Of a stretch of DNA of 64,000 bases, positions 33,406 through 43,300 are shown piece after piece. Each line of letters starts with the position of its first letter. Position 1 is the stretch's first letter. Source of the DNA: Lachnospiraceae bacterium (GTDB lineage: Bacteria; Bacillota; Clostridia; Lachnospirales; Lachnospiraceae). The position numbers were made by a program, and so were the translations under genes. A model generated the notes under the pieces. It saw only the letters and a program-made list of their open reading frames with translations. It ran no database searches and was not told where the DNA came from. The DNA lies in the NCBI GenBank assembly GCA_910575775.1, contig CAJTEY010000014.1, positions 1 to 64,000 of the forward strand, read 5' to 3'.

Positions 33406-34920
33406 GTGGAAGGAAATGTTGTATTAAAAATGAGAAACATTCACAAGATCTTCCCCGGAGTGCACGCCCTGCAGGGGGTGGACTTTACATTGCGTAAAGG
33501 TGAAATCCATGCGCTGATGGGGGAGAACGGCGCCGGGAAATCGACGTTGATCAAGGTTCTTACCGGGGTTTACGGCAAAGAGGACGGAGAAATCTTTCTG
33601 GACGGCAAAGAGGGCGCGGTTGCGATTCACTCGCCCCAGGATGCGCAGAACATGGGCATCAGTACCGTGTACCAGGAGATTACGCTCTGCCCGAATCTGA
33701 CTGTGGCGGAGAATATGTTTATCGGCCGTACGGCAGGTGCAGTACAGAACTGGAAAAAAATGAACGCTGACACGGAAAGAATTCTGCAGTCCCTGCAGAT
33801 TCCCGCGAAGGCGGCGCAGCAGCTTGGAACCTGTTCCCTCGCGGTGCAGCAGATGATCGCTATCGCGCGTGCGGTTGACATGGAATGTAAAGTTCTGATT
33901 CTGGATGAGCCTACTTCTTCGCTGGATGAGCAGGAAGTTGAGAAACTCTTTAAACTGATGCGGGATCTCCGCGCCAAAGGTGTAGGAATCATCTTTGTGA
34001 CACACTTCTTAGAGCAGGTGTACGAGGTCTGCGACAGGATCACCGTTATGAGAGACGGTAAACTTGTGGGCGAATATGAAATTGAAAGTCTGCCCCGCGT
34101 ACAGCTCGTATCCAAGATGCTCGGTAAAGAGGTGGATGATCTCTCCGACATCAAGGGCGAGGTTAAGACGTTTGATGCAGGGAAGAATGCGGTTCCCGTG
34201 CTGGAGGCGGAAGGCCTTGTCAGCAACGCAGGCATCAAGCCTTTCGATTTCCATATCAACAAGGGCGAGGTAAACGGATTTACCGGGCTTCTCGGTTCCG
34301 GGCGAAGCGAATGCGTGCGTGCGATTTTTGGCGCGGACCGTGTGACCGGCGGAAAAGTCAAAATGGGCGGCAAGGACGTAAAGATTGCGAAGCCGCTTGA
34401 TGCCATGAAGAACGGTATCGCATATCTGCCCGAGGATCGTAAGGTTGACGGCATTGTGGGAGATCTTTCCGTGCGCGACAATATTATCCTGGCGCAGCAG
34501 GTGCTTAAGGGCTTCTTCAAACCTTTCTCCAAGGCGGAGGCAAATAAGGTTGCGGATGAATACATAAAACTTCTGAATATTAAGACGGCTTCAAAGGACA
34601 CCCCGATTAAGTCTCTTTCCGGCGGTAACCAGCAGAAGGTTATTCTGGCGAGATGGCTCTTCACCCATCCCGAATATCTGATTCTGGATGAGCCTACCCG
34701 CGGTATTGACGTGGGTACGAAGGTCGATATCCAGAAGCTGGTATTGAAACTGGCGTCCGAAGGTATGAGCGTAACCTTTATTTCCTCGGAGCTTGACGAG
34801 ATGCTCAGAACCTGTTCCCGTCTGATTGTCATGCGTGACCGCAAGGCGGTAGGCGAGCTGACGGGCGATGATCTGAATCAGGGTACGGTTATGAATACGA
34901 TCGCGGGAGGTGAAAAATAA
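33406..34920 (+). CDS. ytfR: Sugar ABC transporter ATP-binding protein (YtfR-type, two ABC domains)
   Basis: A 504-residue protein with two ABC cassettes in one chain, as in RbsA/AraG/YtfR. Domain 1 has Walker A GENGAGKSTLI and Walker B VLILDEPTSSLD; its signature region is degenerate (LAVQQMIAIARAV). Domain 2 has a degenerate P-loop (GLLGSGRSECV), a good signature LSGGNQQKVILARW and Walker B YLILDEPTRGIDVG. Start taken as the GTG at 33406 with GGGAGG 11 bases upstream; a GTG at 33394 is closer to the site and less likely. It powers the two permeases that follow. Confidence 0.92.
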   Translation: MEGNVVLKMRNIHKIFPGVHALQGVDFTLRKGEIHALMGENGAGKSTLIKVLTGVYGKEDGEIFLDGKEGAVAIHSPQDAQNMGISTVYQEITLCPNLTVAENMFIGRTAGAVQNWKKMNADTERILQSLQIPAKAAQQLGTCSLAVQQMIAIARAVDMECKVLILDEPTSSLDEQEVEKLFKLMRDLRAKGVGIIFVTHFLEQVYEVCDRITVMRDGKLVGEYEIESLPRVQLVSKMLGKEVDDLSDIKGEVKTFDAGKNAVPVLEAEGLVSNAGIKPFDFHINKGEVNGFTGLLGSGRSECVRAIFGADRVTGGKVKMGGKDVKIAKPLDAMKNGIAYLPEDRKVDGIVGDLSVRDNIILAQQVLKGFFKPFSKAEANKVADEYIKLLNIKTASKDTPIKSLSGGNQQKVILARWLFTHPEYLILDEPTRGIDVGTKVDIQKLVLKLASEGMSVTFISSELDEMLRTCSRLIVMRDRKAVGELTGDDLNQGTVMNTIAGGEK

Positions 34921-36012
34921 ATGGCAAACAGTGAAAATGCTAAAACATCGAGTGCGAGTTTCTTAAAGAATCTGGTTAGAAATCAGTGTTTTATACCGGT
35001 TGCAGCGCTTTTGCTGCTGGCGGTTTTCAACCTGATTGCAGATCCTTCTTTCTTTAGAATTACATTGGGTTACAACAGCGCGGGGAATCCGGTGCTGTCC
35101 GGCTTTATCATCGACATTATCAATAACGGTTCCGAGCTGGCGATTCTGGCGATCGGCATGACGCTTGTAACGGCGGCTTCCGGCGGACAGGATATCAGTG
35201 TAGGCGCTGCTATCGCCATTGCGGGCAGCGTGGTTCTGCGGGTGCTCTGCGGAGGAAATGCCCGTCCCGAAACACTGCAGGCTCCCATTATTGTAGCTTT
35301 TCTGGTGGCATGTGTTGTGGCAATGCTCTTTGGCGCATTCAACGGCGTGCTGGTAGCTTATTTCAAGATTCAGCCCATGATCGCAACGCTGATCCTGTAT
35401 ACGGCGGGACGTTCCATCGCGGCATGGATTAATAACAACGAGCTTCCTGTTATCAGCGATCCCAAGTTTGCTTATTTCGGCGGGTTTATTCCGGGAATCC
35501 CGATCCCGACGCCCTGCTTTATCGCCATCGCATGTATGATCGTGATCGGCATTGTGTTGAAAGTGACAAATTTGCGGCTGTATACACAGGCGGTTGGTAT
35601 CAACCAGAGTTCCTCCAAGTTAAACGGTCTAAATCCGGAGATGATTAAGGTGCTGGCTTTCGTGATCCTCGGCCTTTGTGTGGCGGTTGCGGGATTGATT
35701 AAGGTAAGCCGTGTGTCTTCCATCAACTACTCCGTTATCGCGAAAGATATAGAGATGGACGCGATCCTTGCGGTTGCTCTCGGCGGTAACGCGCTTTCCG
35801 GCGGTAAGTTTAATATGGCGGCCTCCATTATCGGCGCATTTGTAATCCAGTGCCTGACGACCACGCTTTATAAATTTGGCGTTTCCTCAACGGCGCTTCC
35901 TGCTTACAAAGCGGTAGTGGTTATCCTGCTGGTAGTTGTCAGTGCGCCTACTGTGAGAGAGTATTTAAATAAGATTTCACAAAAAATGAAACTGAGCAAG
36001 GAGGTGGCTTGA
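34921..36012 (+). CDS. ytfT: Sugar ABC transporter permease (YtfT-type)
   Basis: A 363-residue membrane protein of the RbsC/AraH/YtfT family with about eight to ten helices. The family stretch GMTLVTAASGGQDISVGA (about 80-97) and the coupling segment ALGGNALSGG (about 283-292) are present. The ATG follows the ATPase stop directly, with GGGAGGTGAA as ribosome site inside the end of that gene. It forms a heterodimeric channel with the next permease. Confidence 0.92.
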   Translation: MANSENAKTSSASFLKNLVRNQCFIPVAALLLLAVFNLIADPSFFRITLGYNSAGNPVLSGFIIDIINNGSELAILAIGMTLVTAASGGQDISVGAAIAIAGSVVLRVLCGGNARPETLQAPIIVAFLVACVVAMLFGAFNGVLVAYFKIQPMIATLILYTAGRSIAAWINNNELPVISDPKFAYFGGFIPGIPIPTPCFIAIACMIVIGIVLKVTNLRLYTQAVGINQSSSKLNGLNPEMIKVLAFVILGLCVAVAGLIKVSRVSSINYSVIAKDIEMDAILAVALGGNALSGGKFNMAASIIGAFVIQCLTTTLYKFGVSSTALPAYKAVVVILLVVVSAPTVREYLNKISQKMKLSKEVA

Positions 36013-36013
36013 G

Positions 36014-37081
36014 ATGGCAAAGACAGATAAGAATAATGCATCTGCGGGCAAGGGTCTCGGCGCTAAGCTGGCGGGCATGACCGACACCAACCTGCTCCTC
36101 ACGATTACAATTGCCGTGTTTTTCCTGCTGTACATAGGTGCAATGGTTTTTCTCCGGTCGGGATTTTTAAAGCCCCAGACTTTCTTTAATATTTTAAATG
36201 CCAATGCGGCGCTGATCATCCTTGCCTGCGGCATGAGTCTTGTTATGATCACCGGCGGAATCGATATTTCCGTGGGCGGCGTGACGGCTCTCGTGAGCAT
36301 GTGCTGCGCGGTTTATCTTGACTACAAGGGCGGCAACGTATTTATGGCGGTTGTCATCGCAATTTTGATTGGTCTGGCATTCGGCGCATTCCAGGGCGCT
36401 CTTGTGGCGTATCTGGACATCCAGCCTTTCATTGTTACGCTGGCGGGTATGTTCTTTGCGAGAGGTATGACGACGATTGTCAACACTTCGCCTTTCAACG
36501 TGGAGAACGAGGCGTTTGTAGCATTAAAGATGACCCGTGTGAATGTGCCTGGTCTTGGTTCCGTAAATAAGCTTGGCAAATACGTTCCTGCTTATGTGGA
36601 GATCGGTGTGCTGGTAGCGCTTCTGGTAGTAATCGTAATGTTCGTATTGCTCCGATGGATGAAGCTGGGACGTAATTTTTACGCAGTCGGCGGAAACAAG
36701 CAGAGCGCATTGATGCTCGGTATCAACGTGAAGAGAACGAAGTTCCTCTCCCATTTGATCTGCGGTCTTCTGGCAGGTATCGGCGGTTTCGTCTACTTCC
36801 TGCATGTAGGTTCCGGCTCGCCTTCTCATGCGTCGGGCGCGGAGATGGACGCAATTGCCTCCTCCATTATCGGCGGTACCATGCTGACCGGTGGTGTAGG
36901 TAATGTGCTCGGTACATTTTTCGGCGTACTCTCTCTGAACACGATTCAGAATATCGTATCCTCCGTGGGATTTGATGAAGCATGGTGGACCGGTATCACA
37001 AAAGCGGTTATGCTCTGCCTGTTCCTTGTGGTTCAGAGCGTGGTTATGTCTGTGAGAAAGAAGAGAAACGCAGCGAACTAA
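36014..37081 (+). CDS. yjfF: Sugar ABC transporter permease (YjfF-type)
   Basis: A 355-residue permease of the same family with the marker GMSLVMITGGIDISVGG (about 75-91) and, near the end, IIGGTMLTGGVGNVLGT (about 290-306). It starts one base after the preceding stop with AAGGAGGTGG upstream. In E. coli YjfF pairs with YtfT to form the furanose transporter, and the gene order here, ytfQ-ytfR-ytfT-yjfF, is the same. Confidence 0.92.
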   Translation: MAKTDKNNASAGKGLGAKLAGMTDTNLLLTITIAVFFLLYIGAMVFLRSGFLKPQTFFNILNANAALIILACGMSLVMITGGIDISVGGVTALVSMCCAVYLDYKGGNVFMAVVIAILIGLAFGAFQGALVAYLDIQPFIVTLAGMFFARGMTTIVNTSPFNVENEAFVALKMTRVNVPGLGSVNKLGKYVPAYVEIGVLVALLVVIVMFVLLRWMKLGRNFYAVGGNKQSALMLGINVKRTKFLSHLICGLLAGIGGFVYFLHVGSGSPSHASGAEMDAIASSIIGGTMLTGGVGNVLGTFFGVLSLNTIQNIVSSVGFDEAWWTGITKAVMLCLFLVVQSVVMSVRKKRNAAN

Positions 37082-37130
37082 AAGATGATATGCCAGTGAG
37101 AAGGCGCGAAAATAATTTTATAAAATATGA

Positions 37131-37175
37131 AAAAAGAGGCCGCCGGGACGTGATGTGTGTCCCGGCGCTCTTTGT
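37131..37175 (+). terminator. Rho-independent terminator of the sugar transport operon
   Basis: AGAGGCCGCCGGGAC (from 37135) pairs with GTCCCGGCGCTCT (from 37160) around TGATGTGT, then TTTGT. A run of A upstream suits either strand. Confidence 0.8.
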
Positions 37176-37237
37176 ATGTTCTGGCAGGGGTAAATATAGA
37201 AACGGCTTCTGGGGGAGACGCAATTTGAAAGCTTCCC

Positions 37238-37271
37238 TTGACAATTTTAAGGGGGGGGGGGGGTGTATGAT
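37238..37271 (+). promoter_or_regulatory. Probable phase-variable promoter with a 13-G tract in its spacer
   Basis: A perfect -35 TTGACA (37238-37243) and a good -10 TATGAT (37266-37271) are 22 bp apart. The spacer contains 13 consecutive G (37251-37263). Sigma-A promoters prefer 17 bp, which would need about eight G, so the present allele should be weak or off. Slipped-strand changes in the G run would switch it. The transcript would start near 37278, 75 bases before the giant surface-protein gene. Confidence 0.65.
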
Positions 37272-37351
37272 TTAATGGAAACTTTAGGCGGATACAGAGG
37301 AATTCTTCTGGATCGGGGAAGAAAATTTGACAAAACAGGAGGAAGAGAAGG

Positions 37352-40300
37352 ATGAGAGAGCTAAAAAAGCTATTCCAGGCTAAAAGAGTTTTAGCGCTGG
37401 CTTTAGCAATTGCCATGGCTGTGACCATGTTGCCGACAACAGCTTATGCCGCTCCTTCGGCTGACAGTGTGTCAGAGGAGCAGAGTACGGCTGTGGATTC
37501 GGTTGATGGTGAGGCTTCTGAGAGCCAGGCAGATGAGGGCGCAGACGCCGGGGCGCCCGATGGAAATACGGAAGCGGATGATTCGTTGGATGATGGCTCT
37601 GCGGAAGTACCGAAAACAGACGCTTCGGATGATACGCCAACTGATGATCCGGGCGTCACGGCGGATGATGCTGCGGCAGGCAATCCGGCCGGTACGGGAA
37701 CGGATCAGGAGACAGAAGGGGAAGGTACCGGCCCGGCGGCTGAAGAAGAGGTCAAAACTGCAGATGGTGCGGTGCCGGAAAAAGATGTCTATGAAGTAGA
37801 TGACAGCAATGTTGGCGACACGACTGCAGTATATGATGGCAGTGAACAGTTTGGGGACGCACAGGTTGTGATCAAGAAAAATGGTGAGTCTGTGGATGAG
37901 ACAGACATTGCCGGGCTCACTAAAAAATGGGTGAAGAAAGACACGAGCGAGGAAGTAAGCCCGGTTGCCGCAGGCGAGTATCAGCTTCTCGTGACGATAC
38001 CGGCGGGCGACCGAAATGACGCGGTGGAGAAAAGAATTGATTTTAAAATCACCGCGCAGGTGCTCTCTGTTGCAGAGGATTCCATATCCGTTACACCGGG
38101 AACCAAAGTTAAGGACATTAAAGTCGGTGTGAGTGTAGTGGATAAGGACGGCACTACATTCGCTTCTGTCTCTGCGACTGATGCGGAAGCGAATGCGGCG
38201 TCGAAACTGGCTGTTACGTCCGCAGGCGTGAAAGAGGCGATTACCGGCAATGTGCTCGGTAACGAGGACGTGCTGAAAAAAGGCGGTGACTATGCAATCA
38301 CCCTGTCCTTTCAGTTTACCGATAAGGCGGACGAAGCGGAGAAAAATAACTATGCGATGCCCGCAGATCAGGTTATGGACATCGAAATGTCTGATTTGAT
38401 TTCTACCTGGGTAGAGTGGGATTATACAGCGGCTTATAAGGCGGCCCATCCTGTAAAGGATGAGGAGGGAAATCCGATAGAAGGTGAGTATGAGCCCTTT
38501 ACATACGCCTATACCGGCAGTGCGCAGGAACCTGTGGCAGGCACTGATTATGAGGCTAAAATTTTTAGCGATGAGGTAGTTGGCAAAGACGATCAGGGAA
38601 ATGACACCTATCGGGAACTTACGGGTGAACTGAAGAAAGTCTGGTATGAATACAGACCTGGATCGGGCCGGGTTGAACTGGAGCAGGCTCCTGTGAACGC
38701 GGGAGAATACGGTATCGTACTGCGTTATGAAGGTGAGGAAGGCCTTTATGATGACTGTGATAGCCCGATCATGGATGTAACGATCGAGCCGGCAATACTG
38801 GAACTTGTGCCGATACCGGAAGGTGGCACCACTTTCAGCGCTGGGACGACGGCTAAAGAAGTGCTTGAACAGGTGGACTATCAGGTTTACAGATATGATG
38901 AAAAGGCTGCCAATGGCCTGGGAGCACGTTTTGACAATACAGGCGAGTTTGACAGAGATACCTTCTGGGGAACTTCTTATGCCGATTCATCGAAAACGCA
39001 GTCCTATCAGCCGGTTTTTGGAATCTTGAATGAAAAAAAGACGACAAATGAGGATGGGACGACAGAAGATTTAAGCGAGTGGCTGAAAGATGGAGACCGC
39101 TTGGAAAGCGGTAAGACGTACCGTGTCATGTTTACCGGCTATAAGGCGGTTTATAATGCAGACGGCTCTATTTCAAGTCAATCGTATATTTGTCCGATTA
39201 ATGCTTATGGGGATGGCACAGACAGTGATGGAAATAGCTATCACGTAAATCTTGCGAATTCCAACAGCCTTAACTATATGGTGGATGAGGAACATGTAAT
39301 TAGCAGCAAGGAAGCGCTTATCATAAATGTGGCGGCTGCTGCGGTTATTGATGTGAGCGCCATCACGCCTATCAGCAGAGAGTACAATGGGAAACCTCTG
39401 TACGAAAACAGAGCTGACTATAAGAAAGCAAAAGTGACGGTGGACGGCAAGAGTGTTGCGGAGGGAACTGCCAGCCAACTGACATATACCTGGTATGAGC
39501 AGGACGGAACGGTGTCTGAACCCGATACAAACGCTGACGGTTCTATTAAGACGGACGCGGACGGGAATCCGATATACATTGAGAAGCCTGTCTGGCGTCA
39601 TCTGGGAACTGCTGCTAAGCCGAAAGATGCAGGCACATATAGACTGTTGGTGAGCTATTATGACAGCACCCATGCGAATGCTTCGGTTCAAAATGAGGTA
39701 ATCTATGAAATCAGACCGAGAAAGATCAAAGTTGTTCCTTCGGGTGACTATAGGGCATATACAGGTGTTACCTCACAGAAATTCCTGTCCATGACAGATG
39801 TCTCCTATGATATCAAGGTGGTTACGGAAGACGAGGATGCCGCCGCGATGAATGAGATTCTGCATAGCTGGGTGAAAGATGATGACTATGGGATTACCTG
39901 GTATGTGGAGAAGAAGGACGCGGAGAAGAATGAGTGGAATCGGACAGATAACAGCTACAGTTTTGCGGAGGGCGATCAGTTAAGACTGGCGGCTGTGCTG
40001 TCTTATTGTGATTCGAATTATACCGACTACGAAGAGGTAGAGGAAAAAGCAGAGGACGGGACAACATCCACAAAGACTACTTATTTCAATGAGACAAAGG
40101 ACATCACCCTGACCAAGATGGGCGCTGCTGCGCTGACGGTGACCACGGATCTGACTAAACTGGCAGATAAGTCCAGGGTGTATAACGGCGAGGCGTTTGA
40201 TGTTACGGAAGCTGTGAATAACGGTCTGATCACAATTAAGGCAGGAGAGACCGTTGTGACGAATACGGTTTTGCCGAAGATGGATCAATTCTGGGTAGAA

Positions 40301-43300
40301 ATTACAGGAGAGGGTCCGGAATACGTGGAAAAGCCGGTCGATGCCGGCACATATAAGTATTATCTTGGTTTCGGCGGAGATGAGACGTATCAGGGATTTA
40401 TCGATAATTCGGATACGTTTGAAGGAGAAGACGGCTTTATCTACTCGAACTTTGTATATGAAACGGATATTGTCTATGAAATCAAGCAGGCGGAACTTAC
40501 GGTAACCCCTTCCATCAGGGATGAGGTTGCGGGAGGTACCCGGGTACAGTATGCTTACGACGTCAACGCGGCGGTGTTTGAGACGCCTGTGGAGAAGGAT
40601 AAGGATGCGTTTACCTACAGAAGGTACGAGGAAGACGGCAGCTTTACGTACGGTTACCAGGCTGTAGACGGCACGATTTCCTTCGATGTATTTGACGCAA
40701 AAGGAAGAGAACTTACATACGGCGAAAAATTAAAAGGGGCGGAGACTTACACTGTAAAATTTGACAGTGCAGAGCTGACTGCCGATTACGCAAGGAATTA
40801 TACATTAAAAGCGGGTGAGAGCAAGACCTTTACGACTGTGCGCAGTAAATCCACAGTGACGGCGATAAGCCCTGAGAGAAACAATGCTGCATCCATAGAG
40901 ATCAACGATGTCGTTGTGTCTAAGGATGGCGCCTGCACGCACACAGTTACGACATTGCAGGCAATTCCTTATGTTTATAATCTGAGTAGTCCTGACGGCA
41001 AACACAGGGAGGGCAACTATATTGCCATTGACATTGCCATACCTGCGGAGTATGAAGCTCTTTCAGACATCAATCCGATGTATGAAAGCAGTGTGAAGAG
41101 CGCAAAAGGTCTTATTCTTGATGTGGCTGGCGACAATTCCATCCGGGTTGCGTTTGACGCGAAGGAGGCGGAGAAGGCGGAATTTGATATCCGCTGGGAG
41201 GAAGGCTTCACAGAGCATTTTGTTCTGGATTTTGCGAACGCGATATTCGGTGACAATTTAGAGGAGACGGTAGCTCCTAAGTCTCTTGCGTTCAACGGGG
41301 CATTGAACAAGATGGTAGTAGGAGCTACCCAGAGGCTGGATGTGAAGCTTTCCAAATCTCAGGAAAGCGATGTCATTCATCTGAGCTATAAGGTAGACGA
41401 GGCTGGCAAAGACTTCCTCTGCGTTACTGAGGAGGGATATGTGACAGCTTTGAAGAAGGGCAGTGCGACGGTTTACGTCTATTCTTCCAGACTGAAGATT
41501 GACGAGGACGGAAAGCAGACATGGATACCCACGGAACCGGCCAAAGAAGCAAAGCTTAAGGTGACAATCAATGATGTGACTGCACCGAAGATTAAGACTC
41601 TGACAGCGAGAGATCATAGTCTGACTGTGTCCTGGTCCGGACCGGTTGACGGCTATACAGATGGTTATCGCAGCGAGATTTATGTAATGAAGGACAAGAA
41701 AAAGCCGCAAGATTTTGAAGAACAGATCGGCGCCATGAAGAATGGGGCGTGGAAAGGTATCTTTGAGATCGCTCCGGTTTATGTTTCCAACAACAGTTAT
41801 TATAATTCGAAGACCAAATTGTATACAAGAACCTTGAGTGGAAGCGGTCTGTCAACAGAGGAGACCTATACGGTATATGTGCGCAACGTGAGCGGAATCC
41901 GTGGTCTGGATTATTGTGATCACGAGGTGCGCTGTAAGGTCAGCGAATCTTATGCAGGCGCTGTGAAAACCGCCAAGACGACGAAATCACAGCTGACAGG
42001 TTTGCGATTTGACCAGGAGAGAATAACGGATACCGAGTATACCGAGTATGACAAAGATGGCAAATGTTATACGGTGGCATTATCCAAGGGAAGCTTGACG
42101 ATGGCTCTCGAGGGTGAGTTCCGCGAGAATGTAGAGTCGGGTGCGGCGGATCGAGAAGACCGTATCTGGAAAGACTTACCGCTTTCCAAGGACGACCAGA
42201 AAAACTATATGACGTCGAAACTCAATTATGTTGTAGGCGAAGCCCGTGACACAGAGTGCTACGGGAAAGATGAGGACGGCTGTACGGGAGTAGTAGTGGA
42301 TTACTATGATGCTGAGGATGAGATGTGGCATTATGCTCATCTTTACAACACGCCTCTTGCCACCATCAAGAATGAGAAGCTGACACTGAATGGGGTAGGA
42401 AAGGTAACTGTCGTTGCGATTGATCCCACCACAAGGGGTGTGCACGCAGTAGCGTTTGTGAATATTACCGCAAAGGCGGACAATATCAAAGGCAAGACGG
42501 TCAAAATGCAGGTGGGACAGAGCATGTCACTGTACGATATGGTGACCTATGCGGAAGGCAAAAAGGTTCTGATCGGCGACTTTGAGAAATCTATCGTGGT
42601 GGATGAAGAGCTGAAGAATGTGTTTGAGGCGGATGAACGCTTCGAGTTAGACGGCGTTATGGTCAAGGCGGTTAAGGAAGGCAAACAGCCGCTGAATCTT
42701 ACGCTGAAGGACAGTGTTGTCGGCACGGATAAGACGGCGGCGGTGAAGCTCTCTGTTACGGGCCTTGATCCTGTTAAGAAGATCCAGACAACATTTGTCA
42801 CCGACCAGTTTGCGGATCTTGCGTTTGCCTATACAGGCTATGCGGAGGCATTCCGAATCCAGGTGAAGGATGCGAGAGGTCATATACTGCAGAGCAAGTA
42901 TGTGCCGAGAAACAGCAATATATATAATGCGAAGACGAAACTGTACACTTACAGGATCGGAAATCTGACGCAGAAATCAAAGTACGATGTGACGATAACG
43001 GCGCTGTATGGAAACCTTGCCTCCAAAGAGGCCAAGGGCAAAATCCAGACGACACTGCTCCCGGCGAGCTATCGGAGGCTGGATGACATGATAAAGGCTG
43101 ATCCGTACTATGAGGGTGGTGTAACCATTACAGCTCCAAATAATGGGAACGGCGTTATTACGGAGTGCGCTCTGTACTCGGGTAATGTCTATACACTGGG
43201 ACTTGAGGCGAGCGAGTATAATGTGGGAGCAAAGTATGCCAAGACGGATACGCTGACATGGACGGTTACGAATAAGAAAGTGGCGACTGTGAAGGCGAAT

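Noticed and set aside
33627..34844. 405-codon open frame on the minus strand
   Set aside because: Antisense shadow of the YtfR-type ATPase; Ser/Arg-rich with no domain and no ribosome site.
37251..37263. Poly-G run as a sequencing artefact
   Set aside because: Two-colour sequencing can create false G runs, but both runs here sit precisely inside promoter-like sequence before related genes. The possibility remains and is listed as a refutation test.
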